A DNA stretch of 64,000 nucleotides from JBFXIE01 sp050176255 (lineage in GTDB: Bacteria > Pseudomonadota > Gammaproteobacteria > Burkholderiales > Burkholderiaceae_C). The stretch is from the NCBI RefSeq assembly GCF_050176255.1, contig NZ_JBFXIE010000009.1; one strand, given 5' to 3'. The notes beneath the pieces are model-generated. The model searched no databases and was not told the origin of the DNA. It saw only the letters and a program-made list of their open reading frames with translations. Numbering within the stretch: the stretch's first letter is position 1; every line of letters begins with the position of its first letter. Below, in pieces: positions 8,894 through 16,753 of the stretch. A program made the translations under genes and the position numbers.

Positions 8894-10018
8894 TCAAGCC
8901 GCGCCGATATGCGGCACCAGTGCGCCCGCGGGCTGCCCGCTGTGAAGAGCTGCCGTGAAGGCCAGCATGCGGTCGATGGGCTGGCGCGCGCGCGGAATCA
9001 GCGCAGGGTCCACCGTGATGGCCCCTGCGCCGGTCTGCAGCGCATGGGCCACGCCGGCCAGGCCGTTCATGGCCATCCACGGACAGTGGGCGCAGCTTTT
9101 GCAGGTAGCGCTGTTGCCGGCGGTGGGAGCCTCGTAGAAGACTTTGTCCGGGTTGAGGCTGCGCAGCTTGTGCATCATGCCGTTGTCGGTGGCGACGATG
9201 AACTCACGCGCATCCAGCGTCCGCGCCGCCTTCAGTATGGCGCTGGTGGAGCCCACGGCATCGGCCAGCGCGATCACGTCGGCCGGGCTTTCGGGGTGCA
9301 CCAGCACCTTGGCGTTGGGGTGCTCTTTTTTCAGGGCTTCCAGCTCAAAGGCCTTGAACTCGTCATGCACGATGCAGGCGCCGTTCCACAGCACCATGTC
9401 GGCGCCGGTTTCGCGGCGGATGTAGTCGCCCAGGTGGCGGTCGGGCGCCCACAGGATTTTGTGGCCCGCGTCCTTGAGCGCGCGCACGATGTCCAGCGCG
9501 CAGCTGCTGGTCACCAGCCAGTCGGCACGCGCCTTCACGGCGGCACTGGTGTTGGCATAGACCACCACGGTGCGGTCGGGGTGCGCGTCGCAAAACGCGC
9601 TGAACTCGTCGATCGGGCAGCCCAGGTCCAGCGAGCAGGTGGCGTCCAGGTCGGGCATGAGCACGGTTTTGTCCGGGCTCAGAATCTTCGCCGTCTCGCC
9701 CATGAAGCGCACGCCGCTCACCACCAGTGTCCGCGCCGGGTGGTCGCGGCCAAAGCGGGCCATCTCCAGGCTGTCGCTGACGATGCCGCCAGTTTCTTCG
9801 GCCAGATCCTGCAAATCGGGGTGCACGTAGTAGTGCGACACCATCACCGCGTTCTTTTCCTTGAGCAGGCGGCGGATCTGGTCCTTGAGCGCCGCGCGCT
9901 CGGCGGGCGAGGGCTCGGGCGGCACGCGCGCCCAGGCATGGCGGGTGGAGCACACCGCGCCATCGGCGCCCGCGACGGGCTGCTCGTACTCCACGTCTTT
10001 GATGGGTATCGTGGTCAT
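8894..10018 (-). CDS. nadA: quinolinate synthase
   Basis: NadA condenses iminoaspartate with dihydroxyacetone phosphate to quinolinate, using a [4Fe-4S] cluster, for de novo NAD synthesis. Visible features: MVSHYYVHPDLQDLAEETGG, the cysteine-bearing DATCSLDLGCP, NGACIVHDEF, and the C-terminal CKSCAHCPWMAMN; the cluster needs three conserved cysteines. The start is set at 10018 (MTTIPIK) because GAGGAGG sits just upstream. A longer frame to 10075 would run into nadC. The protein is 374 residues, normal for the family. The Shine-Dalgarno sequence directly follows the nadC stop, so the two are probably translated in sequence. NadB is not in the window. Confidence 0.95.
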   Translation of the reverse strand: MTTIPIKDVEYEQPVAGADGAVCSTRHAWARVPPEPSPAERAALKDQIRRLLKEKNAVMVSHYYVHPDLQDLAEETGGIVSDSLEMARFGRDHPARTLVVSGVRFMGETAKILSPDKTVLMPDLDATCSLDLGCPIDEFSAFCDAHPDRTVVVYANTSAAVKARADWLVTSSCALDIVRALKDAGHKILWAPDRHLGDYIRRETGADMVLWNGACIVHDEFKAFELEALKKEHPNAKVLVHPESPADVIALADAVGSTSAILKAARTLDAREFIVATDNGMMHKLRSLNPDKVFYEAPTAGNSATCKSCAHCPWMAMNGLAGVAHALQTGAGAITVDPALIPRARQPIDRMLAFTAALHSGQPAGALVPHIGAA

Positions 10019-10028
10019 CGCGGCCTCC

Positions 10029-10910
10029 TCAGGCGATCTCTTGCAGGCGCATGGAAAAGTCCGTCGCCTGCACATCCTTGGTCAGGGTGCCAATCGAGAT
10101 GCGGTCCACACCCGTTTCTGCCAGGGTGCGCAGCCCCTCCAGGGTGACGCCGCCCGAGATTTCCAGCACGGCGCCGCCACCCGCGTGCGCCGCGTTGATG
10201 CGCACGGCATCGCGCAGCATGGGCAGCGGCATGTTGTCCAGCAGCACCATCTTGGCGCCGGCGTCCAGCGCCTCGGTCAGTTGCGCCAGCGTTTCCACCT
10301 CGATCTCGATGAACGCGGCCTGCGCGGCCACGGCCTGCGCCGCGCGCAGCACGGCCGTCACGCCGCCGGCCGCGGCGATGTGGTTTTCTTTGATCAGCAC
10401 CGCGTCGTGCAGGCCGATGCGGTGGTTGGTGCCGCCGCCCGTGCGCACCGCGTACTTTTGCGCCAGGCGCAGGCCGGGCAGGGTCTTGCGGGTGTCCACG
10501 ATCTGCGCGCGCGTGCCGGCCACCGCATCCACATAGGTGCGGGTCTTGGTGGCCACGGCGCTCAGCAGTTGCAGGAAGTTGAGCGCGGTGCGCTCGGCGC
10601 TCAGCAGCGCGCGGGCCTGGCCTTCGATCTCCAGCACCACCTGGTCGGCGGCGCAGCGCGCGCCTTCGGCCACATGCCAGGTGATCTGCACCGTGGGGTC
10701 CAGGGCGCGCAGCGCGGCCTCGGCCCAGGGCTGGCCGCACAGCACGGCCGGCTCGCGCACCAGCACCCGGGCGTGGGCGCGGCGCGCGGGGTCAATCAGG
10801 GCGGCGGTCAGGTCGCCGCTGCCCACATCTTCCGCCAGGGCGCGGGCCACGTCGGCACGGGCCAGGGCCGCCAGCGCGTCGGCGCCGAACAAGTCTTCTC
10901 TCGTTGTCAT
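10029..10910 (-). CDS. nadC: nicotinate-nucleotide pyrophosphorylase (carboxylating)
   Basis: NadC converts quinolinate and PRPP to nicotinate mononucleotide, the step after NadA. The 293-residue protein shows TLPGLRLAQKYAVRTGGGTNHR, carrying substrate-binding Lys and Arg residues, then LIKENHI and EIEVETL..MVLLDNM, and a C-terminal LEISGGVTLEGL..GVDRISIG barrel end. It is the first gene of a nadC-nadA pair, with 10 bp between stop and start. Its ATG at 10910 is 68 bp from the divergent panB start, so both promoters share a short region. Confidence 0.95.
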   Translation of the reverse strand: MTTREDLFGADALAALARADVARALAEDVGSGDLTAALIDPARRAHARVLVREPAVLCGQPWAEAALRALDPTVQITWHVAEGARCAADQVVLEIEGQARALLSAERTALNFLQLLSAVATKTRTYVDAVAGTRAQIVDTRKTLPGLRLAQKYAVRTGGGTNHRIGLHDAVLIKENHIAAAGGVTAVLRAAQAVAAQAAFIEIEVETLAQLTEALDAGAKMVLLDNMPLPMLRDAVRINAAHAGGGAVLEISGGVTLEGLRTLAETGVDRISIGTLTKDVQATDFSMRLQEIA

Positions 10911-10978
10911 GGGGCGAGCATAGCCGCATCGATCGCATAGACTCGCCGGACTTTTGCAATGCCACTACCAAGAGCGCC

Positions 10979-11863
10979 ATGACCGACACCTCTGCAGCCG
11001 CCGCCGGCACGCCCTATGGCACCCTGCCGCCCGCATCGCCCCTGCCCCAGCGCCGCCCCGTGAGCCTGCCGCGCCTGGCGCAGATGCGCGAAGCCGGCGA
11101 GAAGATCACCATGCTCACGGCCTACGACGCCACCTTTGCCGCCGTGGCCGACGCCGCGGGCGTGGAATGCATCCTGGTGGGCGACTCGCTGGGCATGGTC
11201 TGCCAGGGCCTGCCCAGCACCGTGGGCGTTGCACTGGACACCATGGCCTACCACACCGAAAGCGTGGTGCGCGGCCTGCAGCGCGTGCAGGGCACGGCCT
11301 GGGTGGTGGCCGACCTGCCGTTTGCCAGCTACCACGAATCGCGCGAACAAGCCTTGCGCAGCGCCAGCCGGCTGATGCAGGCCGGCGCGCACATGGTCAA
11401 GCTGGAGGGCGGCGGCTGGACGGCGCCCACGGTGCAGTTTCTGGTCGAGCGCGGCATCCCCGTGTGCGCCCACCTGGGCCTGACGCCGCAAACCGTGCAC
11501 GCCCTGGGCGGCTACCGCGTGCAGGGCAAGGGCGACCAGGCAGCGCAGCAATTGCGCCGCCACGCCCTGGAGCTGCAGGACGCCGGCGCCGCCATGCTGG
11601 TGCTGGAGATGGTGCCCGCCGTGCTGGCCAGCGACCTCACCCAGGCACTGCCGCGCTGCCACACCATCGGCATTGGCGCGGGCAGCGGCACAGCCGGCCA
11701 GGTGCTGGTGATGCACGACATGCTGGGCATCAACCTGGGCAAGAACCCGAAGTTTGTGCGCGACTTCATGCAAGGCGCGGGCAGCGTGCGCGGCGCCATC
11801 GAGGCCTACGTGCAGGCCGTAAAAAACGGCAGCTTCCCCGACAACGCCCAGCACGCCTGGTAA
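10979..11863 (+). CDS. panB: 3-methyl-2-oxobutanoate hydroxymethyltransferase
   Basis: PanB adds a hydroxymethyl group from methylene-tetrahydrofolate to 2-oxoisovalerate, the first committed step to pantothenate and CoA. The motifs MLTAYDATFA, ILVGDSLGMV, HMVKLEGG and GIPVCAHLGLTPQ are clear, and GIGAGSGTAGQVLVMHDMLG is near the end. The start at 10979 (MTDTS) was chosen over an in-frame ATG at 10904, which would overlap the nadC 5' end. The first 30 or so residues are low-complexity before the conserved fold. The protein is 294 residues. It is followed 87 bp later by panC, with a boundary repeat in between. Confidence 0.95.
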   Translation: MTDTSAAAAGTPYGTLPPASPLPQRRPVSLPRLAQMREAGEKITMLTAYDATFAAVADAAGVECILVGDSLGMVCQGLPSTVGVALDTMAYHTESVVRGLQRVQGTAWVVADLPFASYHESREQALRSASRLMQAGAHMVKLEGGGWTAPTVQFLVERGIPVCAHLGLTPQTVHALGGYRVQGKGDQAAQQLRRHALELQDAGAAMLVLEMVPAVLASDLTQALPRCHTIGIGAGSGTAGQVLVMHDMLGINLGKNPKFVRDFMQGAGSVRGAIEAYVQAVKNGSFPDNAQHAW

Positions 11864-11880
11864 CGCAGCGTCGGCACCTG

Positions 11881-11947
11881 AGGTTTTTACTTTTTTCAGC
11901 CTCTAGCGCCCATCTGGCAAGCGCTGGCAGCTATTGTTTTTGATACC
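11881..11947. repeat. boundary repeat copy (panB/panC spacer)
   Basis: On the minus strand it reads AATAGCTGCCAGCGCTTG, then a short spacer, then GCGCTAGAGGCTGAAAAA. This is one of the fullest copies of the element. It fills most of the panB-panC spacer and ends about 10 bp before the panC ATG. Confidence 0.75.
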
Positions 11948-11950
11948 CCG

Positions 11951-12811
11951 ATGCAAATCGTTCGCACCATTCCCGAACTGCGCGCCGCCCTGGCCAAGCG
12001 CCCTGGCCGCCCCGCCTTTGTGCCCACCATGGGCAACCTGCACGACGGCCATATCGCCCTGGTGCATCAGGCCCGCCCGCTGGGCGATACGCTGGTCAGC
12101 AGCATCTTCGTGAACCGCCTGCAGTTTCTGCCGCACGAAGATTTTGATAGCTACCCACGCACATGGGACGCCGACTGCGCCCGTCTGCAGGCCGCGGGCT
12201 GCGACATCGTCTTTGCGCCGCGCGAGGCCGACCTTTATCCCGAACCGCAGACCTTCAGGCTGCAGCCCGACCCGCAACTGGCCGACATGCTGGAAGGGCA
12301 TTTCCGCCCCGGCTTCTTCGCTGGCGTGTGCACCGTGGTCATGAAGCTGTTTTCTGCCGTGTTCTTCGCCAGCGGCGGCGGCACGGCGGTCTTTGGCAAA
12401 AAGGACTACCAGCAGCTGATGGTGATTCGCCGCATGGTGCAGCAGTTTGCGCTGCCGGTGGAGGTGGTGGCGGGCGATACCGCGCGCGCGCCCGACGGCC
12501 TGGCGCTGAGCTCGCGCAACGGCTACCTGAGCGAGGCCGAGCGCGCCGAGGCGGTGCAGCTATCGTTGGCGCTGCGCGCCCTGGCGCATGAAGCCGTGGC
12601 TGCCGGGCCTGATCTGCCTGCCCAGTTGCCCGCGCTGGAGCAGCGCGCGCAGCAGGCGCTGGCCGCACGCGGCTGGCAGCCCGACTACCTGACCGTGCGC
12701 CGCCGGGGCGACCTGCAGCCGCCACAGACGGGAGCTGCGGGCGATGCGCTGGTGGTGCTGGGCGCCGCGCGCCTGGGCAAGACCCGGCTGATTGACAACC
12801 TGGAAGTCTGA
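11951..12811 (+). CDS. panC: pantothenate synthetase
   Basis: PanC joins pantoate and beta-alanine using ATP via a pantoyl-adenylate. The 286-residue protein has the nucleotidyltransferase motif PTMGNLHDGH near residue 25 (HxGH in the form HDGH), FVNRLQF, FGKKDYQQLMVIRRMV in the KMSKS-like position, and LALSSRNGYLSEAER. Tight coupling to panB is usual in this group. The repeat directly upstream leaves little room for a ribosome site, and none is obvious. Confidence 0.94.
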   Translation: MQIVRTIPELRAALAKRPGRPAFVPTMGNLHDGHIALVHQARPLGDTLVSSIFVNRLQFLPHEDFDSYPRTWDADCARLQAAGCDIVFAPREADLYPEPQTFRLQPDPQLADMLEGHFRPGFFAGVCTVVMKLFSAVFFASGGGTAVFGKKDYQQLMVIRRMVQQFALPVEVVAGDTARAPDGLALSSRNGYLSEAERAEAVQLSLALRALAHEAVAAGPDLPAQLPALEQRAQQALAARGWQPDYLTVRRRGDLQPPQTGAAGDALVVLGAARLGKTRLIDNLEV

Positions 12812-12836
12812 GTCCCCCAGCACACCATTAGCCACC

Positions 12837-13454
12837 ATGGACATCTTGCTTCTGGGCACCCTCATCGCCATCGGCATCTTCATGCTGAACGCCAAGCAGC
12901 AGCGCCGTCGCATTGCGCTGCTGGCCAGCCACCTGGGGCACTACCAGATCGAAAAGCTGATGGAAAACCTGACCGAGGGCTACCTGCGCGCCCTGGGTGA
13001 GAGCGACCCCGAGCGGCGCGAGCACATCTGGAATTTGCTGCGCACCACCGAGCGGCAGCTGAGCGAGCAATTCACCCAGTTTGCGGCGGACTTTGCCCGC
13101 GTGCAGCCCGCCCAGGCCCGCGTCAGCACGCTGCCCCTGGCGCTCCCGCTGGCGGACCAATGGCTGCCGCAGGCCACATTCGACATGCGCCAGGCGCTGC
13201 AGCTGCATGCCCAGGGCATAGCGCGCGCCGTGCGCAACGAAGCGGGACGGTCCACCCGTGACCAGGCCTACACCCTGTCGGCCGAGCTATTCCTGATGCA
13301 GCACACCTGCCACTGGTTTTGCAAATCGCTGCCCGTGGCATCGGCCCGCCTGCTGGCGCGGCACCAGACATCCCACGCCCAGGTGCTGGCAGCGGTGGAC
13401 CCGGCCACGCGCAGCGCCTACCAGGCGCTGCTGCGGGGGCGCAAAAACAGCTAG
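12837..13454 (+). CDS. membrane-anchored protein of unknown function
   Basis: I do not recognise this family. The 205-residue product, read from ATG 12837 (MDILLLGTLIAIG), opens with one hydrophobic segment at about 2-17, then NAKQQRRRI as a positive stop-transfer. A helical, charged soluble part follows, presumably cytoplasmic, with ERREHIWNLLRTTERQL, and a C-terminal HTCHWFCKSLP. A longer frame to 12792 would overlap the panC end. It is co-directional with panBC (25 bp gap) and convergent with gpsA. The composition is host-like, so it is probably a real lineage gene. Nothing in the sequence reveals a catalytic role. Confidence 0.65.
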   Translation: MDILLLGTLIAIGIFMLNAKQQRRRIALLASHLGHYQIEKLMENLTEGYLRALGESDPERREHIWNLLRTTERQLSEQFTQFAADFARVQPAQARVSTLPLALPLADQWLPQATFDMRQALQLHAQGIARAVRNEAGRSTRDQAYTLSAELFLMQHTCHWFCKSLPVASARLLARHQTSHAQVLAAVDPATRSAYQALLRGRKNS

Positions 13455-13488
13455 CGCGCGCGGCGCGCCCCGCGGGGCCGCCCCGCGA

Positions 13489-14481
13489 TCAGGCGCCCTC
13501 TACGCGGGGCTCGCGCTCCATGAGCCGCGCCACCGCGTCGGCGGCGCGCAGCTCGCCATCGAGCAGCGCCAGCACGCATTCGGCAATCGGCATCTCCACC
13601 CCCAGGGCGCGCGCGCGCTGCACCACGGTGCGCGCGCTGTACACGCCCTCGGCCACATGGCCCAGGGACTCGACGGCCTGCTGCAGCGTCTTGCCCTCGG
13701 CCAGTAGCAACCCCACGCGGCGGTTGCGCGACAGCGCCCCGGTGGCAGTCAGCACCAAGTCGCCCAGGCCCGACAGCCCCATGAAGGTGTCGGCGCGCGC
13801 GCCCAGGGCCAGGCCAAGGCGCGTCATTTCGGCCAGGCCGCGCGTGATCAGGGCAGCGCGTGCGTTCAGCCCCAGCTGCAGGCCGTCGCACAGCCCCGTG
13901 GCAATGGCCAGCACGTTCTTGACCGCGCCGCCCACCTCTACGCCCACCACGTCCTCACTGGCGTACACGCGCAGCGAAGGGCCGTGAAACGCCGCCACCA
14001 GCGCCTCGCGCACTGCGGCGTGGGCGCTTGCGGCCACCATGGCGGCCGGCTGGCCGCTGGCTACTTCCTGCGCAAAGCTGGGGCCGCTGAAGACGCCGCA
14101 GGCCAGCCGGGGGGCCACCTCGGCGCTGATCTCGTGGCCCAGCAGGCCGGTGTCTGCCTCGAAGCCCTTGCACAGCCAGGCGACGGGCGCGCGGCTTTCG
14201 GCCAGCAGCGTCAGCATGCCCCGCAGCGCCGCCATGGGCGTGGCGATGATGACCAGGTCGGCCTGCGCCGCCAGCGCCTGCGCGTCACCCGACACCACCT
14301 GCAGCGTTGCAGGAAAAGTGAGGCCGGCAAGGTAACGGTGGTTGTGCCGCACCGCCTGCATGGCCTGGGCCTGCTGCGCGTCGCGGGCCCACAGCATGAC
14401 GCTGTGGGCGCCTGCGTGTGCAGCGCTGCTCATGGCCAGCGCCGTACCCCAGGCGCCGGCGCCAAGAACTACTATTTTCAT
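13489..14481 (-). CDS. gpsA: NAD(P)-dependent glycerol-3-phosphate dehydrogenase
   Basis: GpsA reduces dihydroxyacetone phosphate to sn-glycerol-3-phosphate for phospholipid synthesis. The 330-residue cytoplasmic enzyme starts with the Rossmann motif VVLGAGAWGTALA. It has WLCKGFE and FSGPSFAQEVA, the catalytic-lysine segment GGAVKNVLAIATG, and GDLVLTATGALSRNRRVG. It is the last gene of the rhodanese-grxC-secB-gpsA block, the same order as E. coli yibN-grxC-secB-gpsA. Its ATG overlaps a boundary repeat (14470-14525), so the leader of this mRNA segment is largely repeat. Confidence 0.96.
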   Translation of the reverse strand: MKIVVLGAGAWGTALAMSSAAHAGAHSVMLWARDAQQAQAMQAVRHNHRYLAGLTFPATLQVVSGDAQALAAQADLVIIATPMAALRGMLTLLAESRAPVAWLCKGFEADTGLLGHEISAEVAPRLACGVFSGPSFAQEVASGQPAAMVAASAHAAVREALVAAFHGPSLRVYASEDVVGVEVGGAVKNVLAIATGLCDGLQLGLNARAALITRGLAEMTRLGLALGARADTFMGLSGLGDLVLTATGALSRNRRVGLLLAEGKTLQQAVESLGHVAEGVYSARTVVQRARALGVEMPIAECVLALLDGELRAADAVARLMEREPRVEGA

Positions 14482-14525
14482 AGCTGCCAGCGCTTATCCA
14501 TCCTGGGCTAGAAGCCTGAAACGCC
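14470..14525. repeat. boundary repeat copy at the gpsA start
   Basis: On the plus strand it reads TTTTCATAGCTGCCAGCGCT, then TATCCATCCTG and GGCTAGAAGCCTGAAACGCC. The CAT at its left end is the complement of the gpsA start codon, so the element abuts, and slightly overlaps, a coding sequence. Confidence 0.7.
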
Positions 14526-14559
14526 CTCTAACACAGGACAATGCCCAGACAAGGGGCGA

Positions 14560-15015
14560 TTACTGCACCTGGCCGTTGCCGGCTTCGGCCGCGGCGGCTT
14601 GCTGTTGCTCGTACATGGCCTGGAAGTTGATCTCGGCCAGGTGCACCGGCGGGAAGCCCGCGCGCGTCACGGTGTCGGCCACGTTGCCGCGCAGGTAGGG
14701 GTAGATGATCTGGGGGCAGGCAATGCCGATGATGGCGCCCATCTGCTCTTCGGGGATGTTGCGGATCTCGAAGATGCCGGCCTGCTTGGCTTCGACCAGA
14801 AACACGGTCTTGTCCTTGATCTTGGTCTGCACGGTGGCCGACACAGCCACCTCGAAGATGCCCTCGGCAACGGGCGTCGCCTCCACGCCCAGCTGAATGT
14901 CCACGCTGGGCTGCTCCTGCTCCAGCAAGATGGCGGGTGAATTGGGCTGCTCAAGCGACAGGTCCTTGAGGTACACGCGCTGGATCTGGAACACGGGAGT
15001 TGCTTCGGTGGACAT
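14560..15015 (-). CDS. secB: protein-export chaperone SecB
   Basis: SecB is a tetrameric cytoplasmic chaperone that keeps precursor proteins unfolded and hands them to SecA. The 151-residue protein has the family segments FQIQRVYLKDLSLEQPNSP near the N-terminus, VEAKQAGIFEIRNIPEEQ, and CPQIIYPYLRGNVADTVTRAGFPP with LAEINFQAMYEQQ. The C-terminus is Ala/Gln-rich. It sits between grxC and gpsA on the same strand. A terminator-like hairpin separates it from grxC. Confidence 0.97.
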   Translation of the reverse strand: MSTEATPVFQIQRVYLKDLSLEQPNSPAILLEQEQPSVDIQLGVEATPVAEGIFEVAVSATVQTKIKDKTVFLVEAKQAGIFEIRNIPEEQMGAIIGIACPQIIYPYLRGNVADTVTRAGFPPVHLAEINFQAMYEQQQAAAAEAGNGQVQ

Positions 15016-15036
15016 GGTGGTCTCGGTCTTTCAGTC

Positions 15037-15074
15037 AAAACAAAGCCCGCCCGGGAAAGGCTCCCGCAGCGGGC
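15037..15074 (-). terminator. terminator-like hairpin in the grxC-secB spacer
   Basis: Read on the minus strand there is GCCCGC, an inner CGGGAGCCTTTCCCG, then GGCGGGC and TTTGTTTT. This is a GC-rich stem with a T-tract, placed after grxC and before secB, so some transcripts may end here. It could instead be an mRNA processing signal. Confidence 0.6.
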
Positions 15075-15114
15075 GACTCGGGCGCATTATGCAACGCGCC
15101 CACGGGGCTAAAGT

Positions 15115-15372
15115 TCAAGCGCCCAGCAGTGGCATCAGGCCACCGCGGCCATCCAGCGCCACCAGATCGTCATGCCCGCCCACATGGGTCTCGCCAATGA
15201 AAATCTGCGGCACGGTGCGCCGGCCGGTGGTCTCCATCATGTGCTGGCGCGCGGCGGGGTCGGTGTCCACGCGGATCTCCTCGATGTGCTCCACCCCCTT
15301 GGATTTGAGCAACTGCTTGGCGCGAACGCAGTAGGGGCACACGGCGGTGGTGTACATCTTCACGGTTTGCAT
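15115..15372 (-). CDS. grxC: glutaredoxin 3
   Basis: This small thiol oxidoreductase (85 residues) reduces disulfides using glutathione. The active site CPYC lies near residues 11-14 in TTAVCPYCVRAKQLL. RTVPQIFIGETHVGGHDDL carries the cis-proline and the glutathione-binding Gly-Gly. The start was set at 15372 (MQTVKMYT), giving the standard length. The frame extends to 15438, but that would overlap the rhodanese gene end. It lies between the rhodanese gene and secB, as in enterobacteria. Confidence 0.95.
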   Translation of the reverse strand: MQTVKMYTTAVCPYCVRAKQLLKSKGVEHIEEIRVDTDPAARQHMMETTGRRTVPQIFIGETHVGGHDDLVALDGRGGLMPLLGA

Positions 15373-15424
15373 GGAACGACAGCCTTTCTGCAGAAAAAAC
15401 AATGCCCTTGAAGATGCGGGCGCA

Positions 15425-15832
15425 TCAGGCTTTTTCAACCGGCAGGCTGGCCTCGCGCCATGCGCTCAGGCCGCCGGCCAGCGGCTGCGCCTTGTCGTAG
15501 CCCAGGCCCTTGGCGATACCCGCGGCGCGCGCGGCGCGCGCTCCCTTGGCGCACACCAGAATGATCGGCACGGCCTTGTTCTTGGCTACCTGTGGCAGGC
15601 GCTCCTGCAACTGTCCCAGAGGAATGTTTTTGGCGCCGCCCACATGGCCCGCGGCAAATTCATCGGGCTCGCAGACATCGATGACCACGGCTTTTTCGCG
15701 GTTGATCAGCTGCACGGCCTGCACGGTGCTGAGGGCGCCCGCGCCCGCACCCGTCAGCGCGGGCAGCGCCAGCATGGCGCCCGAGGCCAGCGCCAGGAAA
15801 ATCAAATACCAGTTGTCGAGGATGAAATTCAC
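15425..15832 (-). CDS. membrane-anchored rhodanese-like protein (YibN type)
   Basis: Residues 5-30 form one membrane segment (NWYLIFLALASGAMLALP), followed by a rhodanese domain with VIDVCEPDEFAAGHVGGAKNIP and the presumed active cysteine in LVCAKGARA. GTG 15832 is preferred as start: AAGGA lies 7 bp upstream and the product begins with the usual NFILDNW. An ATG at 15853 would add seven residues. The family moves sulfane sulfur, but the substrate of this anchored group is not settled. It heads the rhodanese-grxC-secB-gpsA order and is divergent from gpmA, whose ATG is 71 bp away. Confidence 0.85.
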   Translation of the reverse strand: MNFILDNWYLIFLALASGAMLALPALTGAGAGALSTVQAVQLINREKAVVIDVCEPDEFAAGHVGGAKNIPLGQLQERLPQVAKNKAVPIILVCAKGARAARAAGIAKGLGYDKAQPLAGGLSAWREASLPVEKA

Positions 15833-15903
15833 GGGAATCCTTGGGGAATGCAAACGGTGCGATTCTAGAATGCCGGGTTTTGACCTGAATTCCCTGGGGC
15901 ACC

Positions 15904-16647
15904 ATGCACAAACTCGTTCTGATCCGCCACGGCGAATCCACCTGGAACCTGGAAAACCGCTTCACCGGCTGGACCGATGTCGATCTGACTCCCACCGGCG
16001 TCTCGCAGGCCATGTCGGCCGGCAAGCTGCTCAAGGCCGAGGGCTACGAATTTGACCTGGCCTACACCAGCGTGCTCAAGCGCGCCATCCACACGCTGTG
16101 GTATGCGCTCGACGAGATGGACTGCACCTGGCTGCCCGTGGTCAAGGACTGGCGCCTGAACGAGCGCCACTACGGCGGCTTGCAAGGCCTGAACAAGGCC
16201 GACATGGCCAAGCAATACGGCGACGAGCAGGTGCTGATCTGGCGCCGCAGCTACGACACCCCCCCGCCAGCGCTGGAAGCCACCGACCCGCGCAGCGAGC
16301 GCAGCGACCGCCGCTATGCCGCCTTGCAGCCCGGGCAGATTCCGCTGACCGAATGCCTGAAGGACACGGTGGCGCGCGTGATCCCATTCTGGAACGAGGC
16401 CATCGCGCCCTCCATCCGCAGCGGCAAGCGCATCGTCGTCGCCGCGCACGGCAATTCCATTCGGGCGCTGGTGAAGTATCTGGACAACGTGTCCGACCAG
16501 GACATCGTGAACCTGAACATTCCCAACGGCATTCCGCTGGTGTATGAGCTGGACGCAAACCTGAAGCCCATCCGCAACTATTACCTGGGCGATGCCGAAG
16601 CAGCCGCCAAGGCCGCCGCTGCCGTGGCATCGCAGGGCAGGGCCTGA
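15904..16647 (+). CDS. gpmA: 2,3-bisphosphoglycerate-dependent phosphoglycerate mutase
   Basis: GpmA interconverts 3- and 2-phosphoglycerate in glycolysis and gluconeogenesis. The 247-residue protein begins MHKLVLIRHGESTWNLENRF, with the phospho-accepting His in the RHGE motif. It has LNERHYGGLQGLNKADMAKQYG and the second catalytic His in VVAAHGNSIRALVKYLD. The length matches the family. It is followed by the processing protease gene on the same strand. Confidence 0.96.
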   Translation: MHKLVLIRHGESTWNLENRFTGWTDVDLTPTGVSQAMSAGKLLKAEGYEFDLAYTSVLKRAIHTLWYALDEMDCTWLPVVKDWRLNERHYGGLQGLNKADMAKQYGDEQVLIWRRSYDTPPPALEATDPRSERSDRRYAALQPGQIPLTECLKDTVARVIPFWNEAIAPSIRSGKRIVVAAHGNSIRALVKYLDNVSDQDIVNLNIPNGIPLVYELDANLKPIRNYYLGDAEAAAKAAAAVASQGRA

Positions 16648-16753
16648 TCTCCCGTGCCAGGCCCGCGGGCGCTCAAAAAATAAGCGCATGCTCGGGAACT
16701 GCCCGCAGGCGCAGGTTTCCAAGGTGTATATTGAATCGGCAAAGGTGTTCTCT